Part shown: positions 1-8,679 of the stretch, piece after piece
How the letters are laid out: each line of letters starts with the position of its first letter
Position numbering within the stretch: the stretch's first letter is position 1
Source of the DNA: Mycolicibacterium sediminis
GTDB lineage: Bacteria; Actinomycetota; Actinomycetes; Mycobacteriales; Mycobacteriaceae
Direction of reading: 5' to 3'
DNA length: 64,000 nucleotides
Assembly: GCF_010731735.1 (NCBI RefSeq)
Contig: NZ_AP022588.1
Location: 3,286,001 to 3,350,000, forward strand
Made by a program: the position numbers and the translations under genes
The notes under the pieces: model-generated
Told to the model about the DNA's origin: nothing
Database searches by the model: none
Seen by the model: only the letters and a program-made list of their open reading frames with translations

Positions 1-99
1 CCCGCTTTTCAGCAAATGGGCGATTGTGTTCGGAACTCACAACGACTAGATGTATTACGGGCGGTGCGCGACGGCGCGACGCGATCGAGAGGAGCGGGT

Positions 100-552
100 G
101 TGAAGGTCTTCAAGGATCTGAATGAGTTTGCAGCGGCGCTGGGCAGCCAACTCGGGCCCACCGACTGGATGGAGATCAGCCAGGACCGCGTGAACCTGTT
201 CGCCGACGCCACCGATGATCATCAGTGGATCCACGTCGACCCGGCGAGGGCCGCGGACGGCCCGTTCGGGGGCACGATCGCGCACGGGCTGCTGACGCTG
301 TCGCTGCTGCCGCACTTCTCGCACGACCTCTATCGGGTGGAGGGCATCACGCTCGCCGTCAACTACGGCTACAACAAGGTCCGCTTCATCACGCCGGTCA
401 AGGTCGGTGCGAGGATCCGGGCGCGCGGCGAGGTGACCGAGATCAAGCAGCTCGACGGCGCCGTGCAGGCGACCACCACGATCACCGTGGAGATCGAGGG
501 CTCGGAGAAGCCGGCCGCGGTCGCGGAGTCGATCGTCCGCTACATCGCCTGA
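100..552 (+). CDS. MaoC-like (R)-specific enoyl-CoA hydratase
   Basis: Hydratase of 150 residues with a single hot-dog fold, which would hydrate trans-2-enoyl-CoA esters. The hydratase-2 signature reads FADATDDHQWIH, with the catalytic pair Asp40 and His45. These are the positions I recall for M. tuberculosis Rv0130, which has almost the same length. The reading frame is open further upstream, but the GTG at 100 has a GGAG six bases before it and gives the family's usual N terminus. The gene converges on an acyl-CoA dehydrogenase with only 3 bp between the stops. It probably belongs with the beta-oxidation-type genes that follow. Physiological substrate unknown. Confidence 0.88.
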   Translation: MKVFKDLNEFAAALGSQLGPTDWMEISQDRVNLFADATDDHQWIHVDPARAADGPFGGTIAHGLLTLSLLPHFSHDLYRVEGITLAVNYGYNKVRFITPVKVGARIRARGEVTEIKQLDGAVQATTTITVEIEGSEKPAAVAESIVRYIA

Positions 553-555
553 GCG

Positions 556-1746
556 TCAGCGTTCGCGCTGGGCCGCCCTGACCAGCCCGCCGCCGATGAT
601 GAGCCGCTGGATCTCGCTGGTGCCCTCGTAGAGGCGGAGCAATCGGACCTCGCGGTAGATGCGTTCGACCGGGACCCCGCGGATGTAGCCGGCGCCGCCG
701 TGGACCTGCACGGCGAGGTCGGCGACCGTACCCACCATCTCGGTGCAGAACAGCTTCGCCGTCGACGGCGCGATGCGCCGGTCCTCACCGGAGAGCCACA
801 GTCGAGCCGTCTCGCGGACGAGCGCGCGACCGGCCATCACGCCGGCCTGCTGGTCGGCGAGCATGGCCTGGACGAGCTGGAACTCACCGATCGGCGTGCC
901 GCCCTGGGTGGCGGTCGCCGCGTAGCGGACCGACTCGTCCAGAGCGCGCTGGGCGGCGCCGACCGACAGCGCCGCGATGTGGATGCGTCCGCGCGCCAGC
1001 GACGTCATCGCCGCCCGGTAGCCGATGTCCACGGCACCACCGACGAGCGCGTCGTCGCCGACCCGCACCTCGTCGAACCCGACGTCGGCCGTCCAGGCGC
1101 CCTCCTGTCCCATCTTCGCGTCCTTGGGGCCGACCGTCACGCCGGGCGCGTCCGCGGGCACCAGGAAGACGGCGATGCCTTGGCCGTCGTCGTCGGCGGG
1201 ACGGGTGCGGGCGAAGACGAGGAAGAGATCGGCGGTGGGCGCGTTGGTGATGTACTGCTTCTGCCCGCTGATCGACCATGCCACCTCGTCTCCGGAGCCG
1301 TCCCGCACGGCCTTGGTCCGCAATCCCGCCGGGTTCGAACCCGCGCCCGGCTCGGTGAGGGCGAAGGACGCGACCACGTCGCCCGAAGCGATGCCGTCGA
1401 GCCACCGCGCCTTCTGCGCGTCGGTGCCGAAGCCGACCAGGACCTGCCCGGCGATGCCGTTGTTGGTGCCAAACATCGACCGCAGGGCGAGAGTGGTGTA
1501 GCCGAACTCCATCGCCATCTCGACGTCCTGGGTGATGTTCAGGCCGAGTCCGCCCCACTCCTGCGGGATGGCGTAGCCGAACAGTCCCATCTTGCGAGCC
1601 TGCTCGCGGACGTCGTCGGGAACCCGGTCGTCGGCCATGATCTCCGACTCCCTCGGCACCACCACGTTCCGCACGAAGTCGCGGGTCGCGGACAGTACGT
1701 CGGCGAAGTCCTCGTCGCTGACGGTGTCGTCCGTCGTGTCGGCCAT
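556..1746 (-). CDS. Acyl-CoA dehydrogenase
   Basis: FAD-dependent acyl-CoA dehydrogenase, 396 residues, which would introduce the alpha-beta double bond in an acyl-CoA. The FAD/substrate motif FALTEPGAGSNPAG lies mid-protein, and the C-terminal YEGTSEIQ motif carries the usual catalytic-base glutamate of this family. The frame opens 17 codons earlier, but the ATG at 1746 has a GGAGG seven bases upstream, so I use that start. It is divergent from the SDR/thiolase/dehydrogenase operon beginning at 1841 and likely serves the same degradation pathway. Chain-length or branched-chain preference cannot be read from sequence alone. Confidence 0.92.
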   Translation of the reverse strand: MADTTDDTVSDEDFADVLSATRDFVRNVVVPRESEIMADDRVPDDVREQARKMGLFGYAIPQEWGGLGLNITQDVEMAMEFGYTTLALRSMFGTNNGIAGQVLVGFGTDAQKARWLDGIASGDVVASFALTEPGAGSNPAGLRTKAVRDGSGDEVAWSISGQKQYITNAPTADLFLVFARTRPADDDGQGIAVFLVPADAPGVTVGPKDAKMGQEGAWTADVGFDEVRVGDDALVGGAVDIGYRAAMTSLARGRIHIAALSVGAAQRALDESVRYAATATQGGTPIGEFQLVQAMLADQQAGVMAGRALVRETARLWLSGEDRRIAPSTAKLFCTEMVGTVADLAVQVHGGAGYIRGVPVERIYREVRLLRLYEGTSEIQRLIIGGGLVRAAQRER

Positions 1747-1794
1747 GTCGCCTCCAAGCTCCGGGTCGGGGGGTGAGGTGCGGTCGACGGAGAT

Positions 1795-1805
1795 CATATT
1801 TTATG
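1795..1805. promoter_or_regulatory. AT-rich palindrome in divergent promoter
   Basis: CATA-TTT-TATG lies in the 94-bp gap between the divergent acyl-CoA dehydrogenase and SDR genes, an AT-rich island in GC-rich DNA. Read on the minus strand it contains TAAAAT, a plausible -10 for the dehydrogenase gene. It may be a promoter, an operator for the nearby GntR regulator, or both. This is weak evidence on its own. Confidence 0.3.
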
Positions 1806-1840
1806 TTTGCCGTTGACCCGACTGAGAGGCTGGACAATCG

Positions 1841-2581
1841 ATGGGACTGCTCGAGGGACGCACCGCCGTCGTCACCGGTGGCGCACAGGGGATCGGCTTC
1901 GCGATCGCCGAGCGCTACGTCGCCGAGGGGGCCCGAGTCGTCCTCGGCGACCTCGACCCCGACGCCACCGATGCCGCCGTGACCCGGCTCGGTGGACGCG
2001 ACGTGGCCCGCGCCGTGCGGTGCGACGTCACGAACGCCGCCGAGGTCGAGGCACTGGTGGCCGCCGCGGTCGAGGCCTTCGGCAGCCTCGACGTCATGGT
2101 CAACAACGCGGGCATCACCCGCGACGCGACCATGCGCAAGATGACCGAGGAACAATTCGACCAGGTGATCTCGGTGCACCTCAAGGGATCCTGGAACGGC
2201 ACCCGCAAGGCCGCCGACGTCATGCGCGAGCAGAAGAGCGGCGCGATCGTCAACATCTCGTCGATCTCCGGCAAGGTCGGACTCATCGGCCAGACCAACT
2301 ACTCCGCGGCCAAGGCCGGCATCGTCGGCCTGACCAAGGCCGCGGCCAAGGAGGTCGCGCACCTCGGCGTGCGGATCAACGCGATCCAGCCCGGCCTGAT
2401 CCGGTCCGCGATGACCGAGGCCATGCCGCAACGCATCTGGGACGCGAAGCTGGCCGAGATTCCCATGGCACGGGCGGGGGAGCCCAGCGAGGTCGCGTCG
2501 GTCGCGTTGTTCCTGGCGTCGGACCTGTCGTCGTACATGACCGGCACCGTGCTCGAGGTGACCGGCGGGAGGCACGTCTAG
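1841..2581 (+). CDS. SDR family 3-oxoacyl reductase (FabG-like)
   Basis: Classical short-chain dehydrogenase of 246 residues that should interconvert 3-hydroxyacyl and 3-oxoacyl thioesters with NAD(P)H. It shows the cofactor glycine motif TGGAQGIG, the NNAG structural motif and the catalytic set Ser / YSAAK. First gene of a tight plus-strand operon: its stop abuts the thiolase ATG with no spacer. In this context it is more likely a catabolic 3-hydroxyacyl-CoA dehydrogenase than the fatty-acid-synthesis FabG. SDR specificity is hard to assign by eye. Confidence 0.9.
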   Translation: MGLLEGRTAVVTGGAQGIGFAIAERYVAEGARVVLGDLDPDATDAAVTRLGGRDVARAVRCDVTNAAEVEALVAAAVEAFGSLDVMVNNAGITRDATMRKMTEEQFDQVISVHLKGSWNGTRKAADVMREQKSGAIVNISSISGKVGLIGQTNYSAAKAGIVGLTKAAAKEVAHLGVRINAIQPGLIRSAMTEAMPQRIWDAKLAEIPMARAGEPSEVASVALFLASDLSSYMTGTVLEVTGGRHV

Positions 2582-3790
2582 ATGACCCGGGACGCCGTGA
2601 TCTGCGAGCCGGTACGCACTCCCATCGGCCGCTACGGCGGCATGTTCACGCGCCTCACCGCCGTCGACCTCGGGGTCGCGGCGTTGCGTGGTCTGCTCGA
2701 CCGCACGGGGATCGCACCGACCGACGTCGAGGACGTCGTCCTGGGACACTGCTACCCGAGCATGGAGGCGCCGGCGATCGGTCGGGTCGTCGCGCTCGAC
2801 GCGGGTCTGCCGGTGACCGTGCCGGGCATGCAACTCGACCGGCGCTGCGGCTCGGGCCTGCAGGCGGTCGTTCAGGCGGCCATGCAGGTCTCGACCGGAC
2901 AGAACGACCTCGTGGTGGCCGGTGGCGCCGAGTCGATGAGCAACGTGGTGTTCCACTCCACCGACATGCGCTGGGGCGGCGCCCGGGGCGGCGTGACCGT
3001 CCACGACGCACTGTCGCGTGGCCGCAGCACCGCGGGCGGGCGGGACCATCCCGTTCCCGGCGGCATGCTCGAGACCGCGGAGAACCTGCGCCGCCAGTAC
3101 GGCATTCCGCGCGACGAGCAGGACGAGTTGGCCGTCCGGTCCCACCAGCGCGCGGTGGCTGCTCAGCGCGAGGGCAGGCTGGCCGAGCAGATCATCCCGG
3201 TCGCCGTCGGCGACACCGTCGTCGACGTCGACGAGCACCCGAGAGCCGACACCTCGGTGGAGGCGCTCGCGAAGTTGAAACCCGTTCTGCGCGCACAGGA
3301 CCCGGATGCCACCGTCACCGCAGGCAACTCGAGCGGCCAGAACGACGCCGCGTCGATGTGCATCGTGACCACCGAGTCGAAGGCCGCCGAACTGGGGTTG
3401 ACGCCGCTGGTGCGCCTCGTCTCCTGGGGCGTGGCGGGAGTGCCGCCGAACGTCATGGGCATCGGGCCGGTTCCCGCCACCGAGGCGGCGCTGGGCAAGG
3501 CCGGTCTGAGCCTCGCCGACATGGACCTGATCGAACTGAACGAGGCCTTCGCCGCCCAGGCGCTGGCCGTGACGCGGGAGTGGGGGTTCGCGCCATCCGA
3601 CTTCGACCGCACCAACGTCGACGGATCCGGTATCTCGCTGGGGCACCCCGTGGGCGCGACGGGTGGCCGGATGCTGGCCACCCTGGCGCGCGAACTGCAC
3701 CGGCGCGGCGGTCGGTACGGCCTGGAGACGATGTGCATCGGCGGCGGGCAGGGACTGGCCGCGGTGTTCGAGAGGGTGGGCACGGCATGA
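2582..3790 (+). CDS. Acetyl-CoA acyltransferase (thiolase)
   Basis: Thiolase of 402 residues, cleaving 3-oxoacyl-CoA with CoA. The acyl-accepting cysteine is in DRRCGSGLQAV, the histidine in GHPVGATGGR, and the second cysteine in the C-terminal CIGGGQG motif; all three catalytic elements are present. It starts immediately after the SDR stop and overlaps the following acyl-CoA dehydrogenase by 4 bp (ATGA), so the three are translationally coupled. With the dehydrogenases and MaoC hydratase nearby, the cluster holds every activity of one beta-oxidation turn. Confidence 0.92.
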   Translation: MTRDAVICEPVRTPIGRYGGMFTRLTAVDLGVAALRGLLDRTGIAPTDVEDVVLGHCYPSMEAPAIGRVVALDAGLPVTVPGMQLDRRCGSGLQAVVQAAMQVSTGQNDLVVAGGAESMSNVVFHSTDMRWGGARGGVTVHDALSRGRSTAGGRDHPVPGGMLETAENLRRQYGIPRDEQDELAVRSHQRAVAAQREGRLAEQIIPVAVGDTVVDVDEHPRADTSVEALAKLKPVLRAQDPDATVTAGNSSGQNDAASMCIVTTESKAAELGLTPLVRLVSWGVAGVPPNVMGIGPVPATEAALGKAGLSLADMDLIELNEAFAAQALAVTREWGFAPSDFDRTNVDGSGISLGHPVGATGGRMLATLARELHRRGGRYGLETMCIGGGQGLAAVFERVGTA

Positions 3791-4980
3791 CCAGACTTGC
3801 GCAGACCGTCGGCCTGACCGACGTGCAGACCGAGATCGTCTCGACGGTGCGGGACTTCGTCGATCGGGAGATCATCCCGAACGCGCAGGAACTGGAGCAC
3901 GCCGACGCCTACCCGCAGGCCATCGTCGACGCGATGCGCGACATGGGGTTGTTCGGACTGATGATCCCGGAGGAGTACGGCGGGCTCGGCGAGTCGCTGC
4001 TGACCTACGCGCTGTGCGTGGAGGAACTCGCCCGCGGCTGGATGAGCGTGTCCGGCGTCATCAACACCCACTTCATCGTCGCCTACATGATCCGCCAGCA
4101 CGGCACCGACGCCCAGAAGCAGCGCTTCCTGCCGCGGATGGCGACGGGCGAGGTTCGCGGCGCCTTCTCGATGTCGGAGCCCGAGCTGGGCTCCGACGTC
4201 GCCGCGATCCGCACCAGGGGTGTCCGCAACCCCGACGGCGGCTACGCCATCACCGGCCAGAAGATGTGGCTCACCAACGGCGCCAGCTCGAGTCTGGTTG
4301 CCGCTCTGGTGAAGACGGACGAGGGAGCGGAGAAACCGCACCGCAACCTGACCGCGTTCCTCGTCGAGAAGCCGACCGGTTTCGGCGAGGTCGCGCCCGG
4401 GCTGACGATTCCCGGGAAGCTCGACAAGCTCGGCTACAAGGGCATCGACACCACCGAGCTGATCTTCGACGGGTACGTCGCCGCGGACGACGACGTGCTC
4501 GGCAACGCGCCGGGGCGTGGCTTCGCGCAGATGATGGACGGCGTCGAGGTGGGCCGGGTCAACGTGGCGGCCCGCGCGTGCGGCGTCGCACTGCGGGCCT
4601 TCGAACTCGCCGTGCGGTACGCCCAGCAGCGCAGCACGTTCGGCAAGCCGATCGCCGACCACCAGGCCATCGCCTTCCAACTCGCCGAGATGGCGACCAA
4701 GGTCGAGGCGGCGCACCTGATGATGGTGAACGCCGCTCGGCTCAAGGACTCCGGCGAGCGCAACGACGTCGCGGCGGGCATGGCGAAGTACCTGGCCAGC
4801 GAGTTCTGTGCCGAGGTCACCCAGCAGAGCTTCCGGATACACGGCGGCTACGGCTACTCCAAGGAGTACGAGATCGAACGGCTGATGCGCGATGCGCCGT
4901 TCCTGCTGATCGGCGAGGGCACCAGCGAGATCCAGAAGACCATCATCAGCAGGAACCTGATCGATGAGTACCGACTCTGA
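3787..4980 (+). CDS. Acyl-CoA dehydrogenase
   Basis: Second acyl-CoA dehydrogenase of the cluster, 397 residues. It has the FAD-site motif FSMSEPELGSDVA, the family arginine in the segment YAQQRSTFGKPI, and a C-terminal GEGTSEIQKTI segment. The frame is open far upstream in a shadow of the preceding genes; the ATG at 3787, overlapping the thiolase stop by 4 bp, gives the normal length. Its 3' end overlaps the GntR regulator gene by 17 bp. The Glu-Gly-Thr form resembles glutaryl/branched-acyl types, but I would not assign the substrate. Confidence 0.92.
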   Translation: MTRLAQTVGLTDVQTEIVSTVRDFVDREIIPNAQELEHADAYPQAIVDAMRDMGLFGLMIPEEYGGLGESLLTYALCVEELARGWMSVSGVINTHFIVAYMIRQHGTDAQKQRFLPRMATGEVRGAFSMSEPELGSDVAAIRTRGVRNPDGGYAITGQKMWLTNGASSSLVAALVKTDEGAEKPHRNLTAFLVEKPTGFGEVAPGLTIPGKLDKLGYKGIDTTELIFDGYVAADDDVLGNAPGRGFAQMMDGVEVGRVNVAARACGVALRAFELAVRYAQQRSTFGKPIADHQAIAFQLAEMATKVEAAHLMMVNAARLKDSGERNDVAAGMAKYLASEFCAEVTQQSFRIHGGYGYSKEYEIERLMRDAPFLLIGEGTSEIQKTIISRNLIDEYRL

Positions 4981-5674
4981 ACGCGGTTTCACGCCCCGCC
5001 CGCAGCTGTCGGACGACGTCGCCCGCTACGTGAGGCGGCGGATCTTCACCGGGGCGTTCCCTGCCGGCGAGTATCTGCGCCTCGACCAACTCGCCGCCGA
5101 ACTGGGCATCAGCGTGACGCCGGTGCGCGAGGCCCTGCTCAACCTGCGCGCCGAGGGCCTGCTGGTCCAACATCCCCGACGCGGCTTCATGGTGCTCGAG
5201 GTGACCGCCCGCGACATCGTCGACGTGGCGTCGGTGCAGGCGTTCATCGGCGGCGAGCTGGCGGCGCGGGCGGCCGCGAACATCACCGACGAGCAGCTGG
5301 CCGACCTCGTCGCGATCCAGGACGATCTCGAATCTGCGTACGAGACCGATGATCTCGAGCGGACGGTGCGGCTCAACCACGACTTCCACCGCGCCGTCAA
5401 CGTCGCCGCAGACTCGCCCAAGCTGACGCACGTGATGTCGGCCATCACGCGGTACGCGCCGGAGTCGGTGTTCCCGACCCTGGCCGGGTGGCCGAAGCAG
5501 TCGATCAGCGACCACCGACGGGTCATCGCCGCATTCGAGCGCCGCGACGCCGCCCGTGCGCGGACGGCGATGGCCGAGCACTTCACCGTCGGCGTCGCGC
5601 CACTGACCGACCACCTGATCGAACGCGGCGTGATCGCGCCCGACGCCTGTGCCGAGGCCTCGGGCGGGGCGTGA
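4964..5674 (+). CDS. GntR family regulator (FCD/FadR-like)
   Basis: Transcription factor of 236 residues. The N-terminal winged helix (about residues 8-75) holds the recognition segment LGISVTPVREALLNLRAEG. The all-helical C-terminal region (about 85-215) is an FCD effector domain, a class that usually binds organic acids or acyl-CoAs with metal-ligand Asp/His residues; DFHRAV and ISDHRRV fit this. It overlaps the end of the acyl-CoA dehydrogenase gene, so it is co-transcribed with, and probably regulates, the acyl-CoA cluster. Effector unknown. Confidence 0.88.
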   Translation: MSTDSERGFTPRPQLSDDVARYVRRRIFTGAFPAGEYLRLDQLAAELGISVTPVREALLNLRAEGLLVQHPRRGFMVLEVTARDIVDVASVQAFIGGELAARAAANITDEQLADLVAIQDDLESAYETDDLERTVRLNHDFHRAVNVAADSPKLTHVMSAITRYAPESVFPTLAGWPKQSISDHRRVIAAFERRDAARARTAMAEHFTVGVAPLTDHLIERGVIAPDACAEASGGA

Positions 5675-5691
5675 GCAACTCCCGTGCCCAC

Positions 5692-5728
5692 TTGACGGGA
5701 GCGCAACAGTTACTGCTAGTTTTGTAAC
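5692..5728 (+). promoter_or_regulatory. Candidate promoter/operator of second thiolase
   Basis: The 101-bp gap before the thiolase at 5776 has a -35-like TTGACG at 5692-5697. It is followed by an inverted repeat, GTTAC (5709-5713) and GTAAC (5724-5728), with a 10-bp spacer at about the -10 position (CTAGTT at 5716). A repressor there would block polymerase; the GntR regulator just upstream is the obvious candidate. The assignment is an inference. Confidence 0.35.
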
Positions 5729-5775
5729 GTCGAGACGGAGCAGAGTCTCACCCTGTCGAAGCGAGGTCCGAAGAC

Positions 5776-6951
5776 ATGTCCACACCCGTCATCGTCGGTG
5801 CCGTCCGGACGGCCATCGGTCGGTCCTTCAAGGGCACGCTGGTCAACACCCCTCCGGAGACGCTGATCACCGCCGTCCTGCCCGAGGTCGTCCGCCGTTC
5901 CGGCATCGACCCCGCCGACATCGACGACCTCATCTTCGCCGAATCACACTATGGCGGTGGTGATCTCGCACGGTACGCGGCCACCGCCACCGGTCTGGAG
6001 CACGTCCCCGGCCAGTCGGTGAACCGCCACTGCGCCGGCAGCCTCACCGCGATCGGCAACGCCGCCGCCCAGATCGGCTCCGGCATGGAGCGCGCCCTCA
6101 TCGCCGGCGGCGTGCAGTCGCTGTCGATGACACCCCTGGTGAACTGGCGCATCCCGGGACCCGAGCTGAAGTTCGAGGAGCGGTGGATGCCACCGACCCA
6201 CGTCGAGACCCCGGACGCGCCCGCCAAGGACATGTCCATCACCGTCGGCTGGAACACCGCGCAGGCCGCCGGCATCTCGCGCCAGGAGATGGATGCGTGG
6301 GCCGCGCGGTCGCACCAGCGCGCCGTCGCCGCGCAGGACGGCGGGAAGTTCGACGAGGAGATCCTGCCGCTGAAGATCACCCAGTTCGACGGATCCATCA
6401 CCGAATTCGCGGTCGACGAGCATCCGCGCCGGGACACCACCGTCGAGAAGCTCGCGGGGCTCAAGGTGCTGCACCCCGAGATCGAGGGCTTCTCGATCAC
6501 AGCGGGCAACGCAAGCGGCACCAACGACGCCTGCGCGGCCGTCGCGCTGACCGAGCGGGACTACGCCGAGGGCGCCAACCTCGACGTGCTCGCGACGGTC
6601 AAGGCGTGGGCGTCGATCGGCGTGGCGCCCCGCGACACCGGTCTCGGCGGTGTCCGGGTCATCGGCAAGGTGCTCGAGCGCGCCGGCCTGTCGGCCTCCG
6701 ACGTCACGCTGTGGGAGATCAACGAGGCATTCGCCTCGGTGCCCATCGCGGCGTGCAAGGAGTACGGCCTCGACGAGGAGCGGGTGAACTTCTCGGGCAG
6801 CGGATGCAGCCTCGGGCACCCGATCGCCGCGTCCGGCGCACGCATGGTCACGACGCTGGTCTACGAACTGCGCCGGCGCGGTGGCGGCATCGGAGTCGCG
6901 GCGATGTGTGCGGGCGGCGGCCAGGGCGGTGCGGTCGTCGTCGAGGTCTAG
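5776..6951 (+). CDS. Acetyl-CoA acyltransferase (thiolase), second copy
   Basis: Thiolase of 391 residues and a paralogue of the one at 2582, but clearly diverged. The nucleophilic cysteine motif reads NRHCAGSLTAI, the His loop GHPIAASGAR, and the C-terminal Cys loop CAGGGQGG. It has its own upstream gap with promoter-like sequence, so it may be expressed separately from the SDR-thiolase-dehydrogenase operon. Two non-identical thiolases suggest two thiolytic steps with different acyl chains or a pathway branch. Substrate unknown. Confidence 0.91.
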   Translation: MSTPVIVGAVRTAIGRSFKGTLVNTPPETLITAVLPEVVRRSGIDPADIDDLIFAESHYGGGDLARYAATATGLEHVPGQSVNRHCAGSLTAIGNAAAQIGSGMERALIAGGVQSLSMTPLVNWRIPGPELKFEERWMPPTHVETPDAPAKDMSITVGWNTAQAAGISRQEMDAWAARSHQRAVAAQDGGKFDEEILPLKITQFDGSITEFAVDEHPRRDTTVEKLAGLKVLHPEIEGFSITAGNASGTNDACAAVALTERDYAEGANLDVLATVKAWASIGVAPRDTGLGGVRVIGKVLERAGLSASDVTLWEINEAFASVPIAACKEYGLDEERVNFSGSGCSLGHPIAASGARMVTTLVYELRRRGGGIGVAAMCAGGGQGGAVVVEV

Positions 6952-7035
6952 CCGACCTCCTTCGCGTCGAGTGTGGGCTCGTGTCATGGTCTTTCGCGTT
7001 TCGCGTGGCGGTAACCAACGTTCGCGAGAGGAACC

Positions 7036-7041
7036 TATAGT
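7036..7041 (+). promoter_or_regulatory. Candidate -10 element (TATAGT)
   Basis: TATAGT lies 72 bp before the enoyl-CoA hydratase start in the 162-bp gap after the second thiolase. No convincing -35 is seen at 17 bp, which is common for mycobacterial promoters. It implies separate transcription of the hydratase. Confidence 0.35.
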
Positions 7042-7113
7042 GGTGGGCACCGTGCAGGAGCACGAGCCGGCACGACATCCGTCCGGCAAGACCCACTCGG
7101 CGAAGGGGCCAGC

Positions 7114-7875
7114 GTGTCCGATGTAGTCCTCCGCGAGCGCCAGGGGCGCACGCTCGTCATCACGATCAACCGGCCCGAGGCGCGCAACGCGTTCAACCTC
7201 GCGGTCGCTCAGGGCCTCGCCGACGCGATGGACGAACTCGACGACACCCCGGAGCTGTCCGTCGCCATCGTGACCGGCGCCGGCGGCAACTTCTGCGCGG
7301 GCATGGATCTCAAGGCCTTCGTGGCGGGCGAGGTGCCGACCATCCCGGGACGCGGCATCGGCTTCACCGAGCGCCCGCCGCGCAAGCCGCTGATCGCAGC
7401 CGTCGAGGGCTACGCGCTCGCAGGCGGGACCGAGATCGTGCTCGCCACCGACCTCGTCGTGGCGGCGAAGGATGCCAAGTTCGGCATCCCCGAGGTGAAG
7501 CGCGGCCTGGTCGCCGCGGGTGGCGGGCTGCTCCGGCTGCCGCACCGCATTCCGTATCAGAAGGCGCTCGAACTGGCCCTCACCGGCGACAGCTTCACCG
7601 CCGAGGAGGCCTCGCAGTGGGGCTTCGTCAACGTGCTGACCGAATCCGGCGGTGCGCTCGACGGTGCGCTGGCCCTCGCCGACCGCATCACCGCCAACGG
7701 TCCGCTCGCGGTCGCGGTGACCAAGGAGATCATCGCCAAGTCGGCGGGCTGGTCCGAGGCCGAGATGTGGAAGAAGCAGGGCGAATTGGTGATGCCCGTC
7801 TTCTCCTCGAAGGACGCGATCGAGGGGGCGACGGCGTTCGCCGAGAAGCGCAAGCCCAACTGGACGGGTGCCTGA
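7114..7875 (+). CDS. Enoyl-CoA hydratase/isomerase (crotonase)
   Basis: Crotonase-fold protein of 253 residues, expected to hydrate enoyl-CoA to 3-hydroxyacyl-CoA. It shows the oxyanion-hole region NFCAGMDLKAF and the crotonase signature around IAAVEGYALAGGTEIVLATD. The glutamate in GIPEVKRGL is a candidate catalytic residue. The start is GTG with a GAAGGGG segment upstream. It closes the acyl-CoA cluster, which now has both an (R)-type MaoC hydratase and an (S)-type crotonase. Confidence 0.9.
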   Translation: MSDVVLRERQGRTLVITINRPEARNAFNLAVAQGLADAMDELDDTPELSVAIVTGAGGNFCAGMDLKAFVAGEVPTIPGRGIGFTERPPRKPLIAAVEGYALAGGTEIVLATDLVVAAKDAKFGIPEVKRGLVAAGGGLLRLPHRIPYQKALELALTGDSFTAEEASQWGFVNVLTESGGALDGALALADRITANGPLAVAVTKEIIAKSAGWSEAEMWKKQGELVMPVFSSKDAIEGATAFAEKRKPNWTGA

Positions 7876-7904
7876 CGGCCGGGTGTCCTCATCGCTGCTT
7901 GCGG

Positions 7905-7941
7905 ATCCCACGAGCCATGGTCGTGGTTCTCGCCATGGGAT
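7905..7941. other. Hairpin between convergent genes
   Basis: ATCCCACGAG at 7905-7914 pairs with CTCG (7929-7932) and TGGGAT (7936-7941), with a CCA bulge, giving a 10-bp interrupted stem. It sits in the 220-bp gap between the convergent enoyl-CoA hydratase and GAF-protein genes. There is no U-tract, so a role in termination is only a guess. I see no gene in this gap. Confidence 0.3.
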
Positions 7942-8095
7942 GCAGAATCCACGACCCTGACGCGCACATTCGCGTAGCGCCGATCGCGTGGGCCCTCACG
8001 CCACCGCACGACTGCGCCAGAGGCTGCGATCCGCGCAGGACTACGGCCCTCGATTCGGTTCCACTGCCGGGTGAGCTCAGCTTTCCCCCGGTTCG

Positions 8096-8587
8096 TCAGC
8101 CCGCGGCGCGGGACGCGGCGTAGGCGGCGCTGCGGATCGTCTGAACGTCGTCGATGAATGCGGCGGCCCGACGCGCGTACGCGTGCAACGCCTCCTCGTC
8201 GGCGGCGGTGAAGGCGCCCGGGCGGCCGGAGTGCAGCGTGACGACTCCCAGCAGCCGGTCGTCGGTGGACATCGCAGCGGTGAGGATGGACCGGGCGCCC
8301 AGCCTGCCGGCCGCCGCCATCCACTCCGGGACCGGGGTGCCGTCGCCGGGCAGTTCGGCCCGGATCGTCGTACGACCGTTCCACGCCGAGCGGCAGGGGT
8401 TCTCGACGAAGTGGTCGTACAGCGCGTTGAGGCCTTCGGCGAGTGCGTCGGTACCGACGGAGGTGATCCGTCGTCCGCCGCGCGTGAGCAGGATGACGCC
8501 GCACCCGTCGCCGGCCCGACGGGTGGCCTGCGCGGCCACGAGCCGCAGAGCCTCGTCGACGCCACCTTCGGCCACGTTTCGGGTCAC
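8096..8587 (-). CDS. GAF domain-containing protein
   Basis: Small single-domain protein of 163 residues that reads as a GAF sensor: an N-terminal helix, CGVILLTRGGRRITSVGTD, and a central LGVVTLHSGRPGAFTAADE segment, the usual end of a GAF beta sheet before the last helix. No output domain (ANTAR, HTH or kinase) follows, so it may act as a stand-alone ligand sensor or partner. The frame is open upstream, but the GTG at 8587 has AAGGGAG just before it. The adjacent TetR gene on the same strand may be co-transcribed. Ligand unknown. Confidence 0.75.
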   Translation of the reverse strand: MTRNVAEGGVDEALRLVAAQATRRAGDGCGVILLTRGGRRITSVGTDALAEGLNALYDHFVENPCRSAWNGRTTIRAELPGDGTPVPEWMAAAGRLGARSILTAAMSTDDRLLGVVTLHSGRPGAFTAADEEALHAYARRAAAFIDDVQTIRSAAYAASRAAG

Positions 8588-8679
8588 GACTCTCCCTTCT
8601 TGCGAAGAGTCGAGGGCTGCGACGCTCCGGCACGGGACCGGTACCCGGCGTCCCGGCCTGCAAACCAGGGGGCGACCGG

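Noticed and set aside
884..3700. Very long minus-strand open frame
   Set aside because: Antisense to four well-supported genes; composition is Arg/His/Gly/Asp-rich with no motif, the usual GC-rich third-position shadow.
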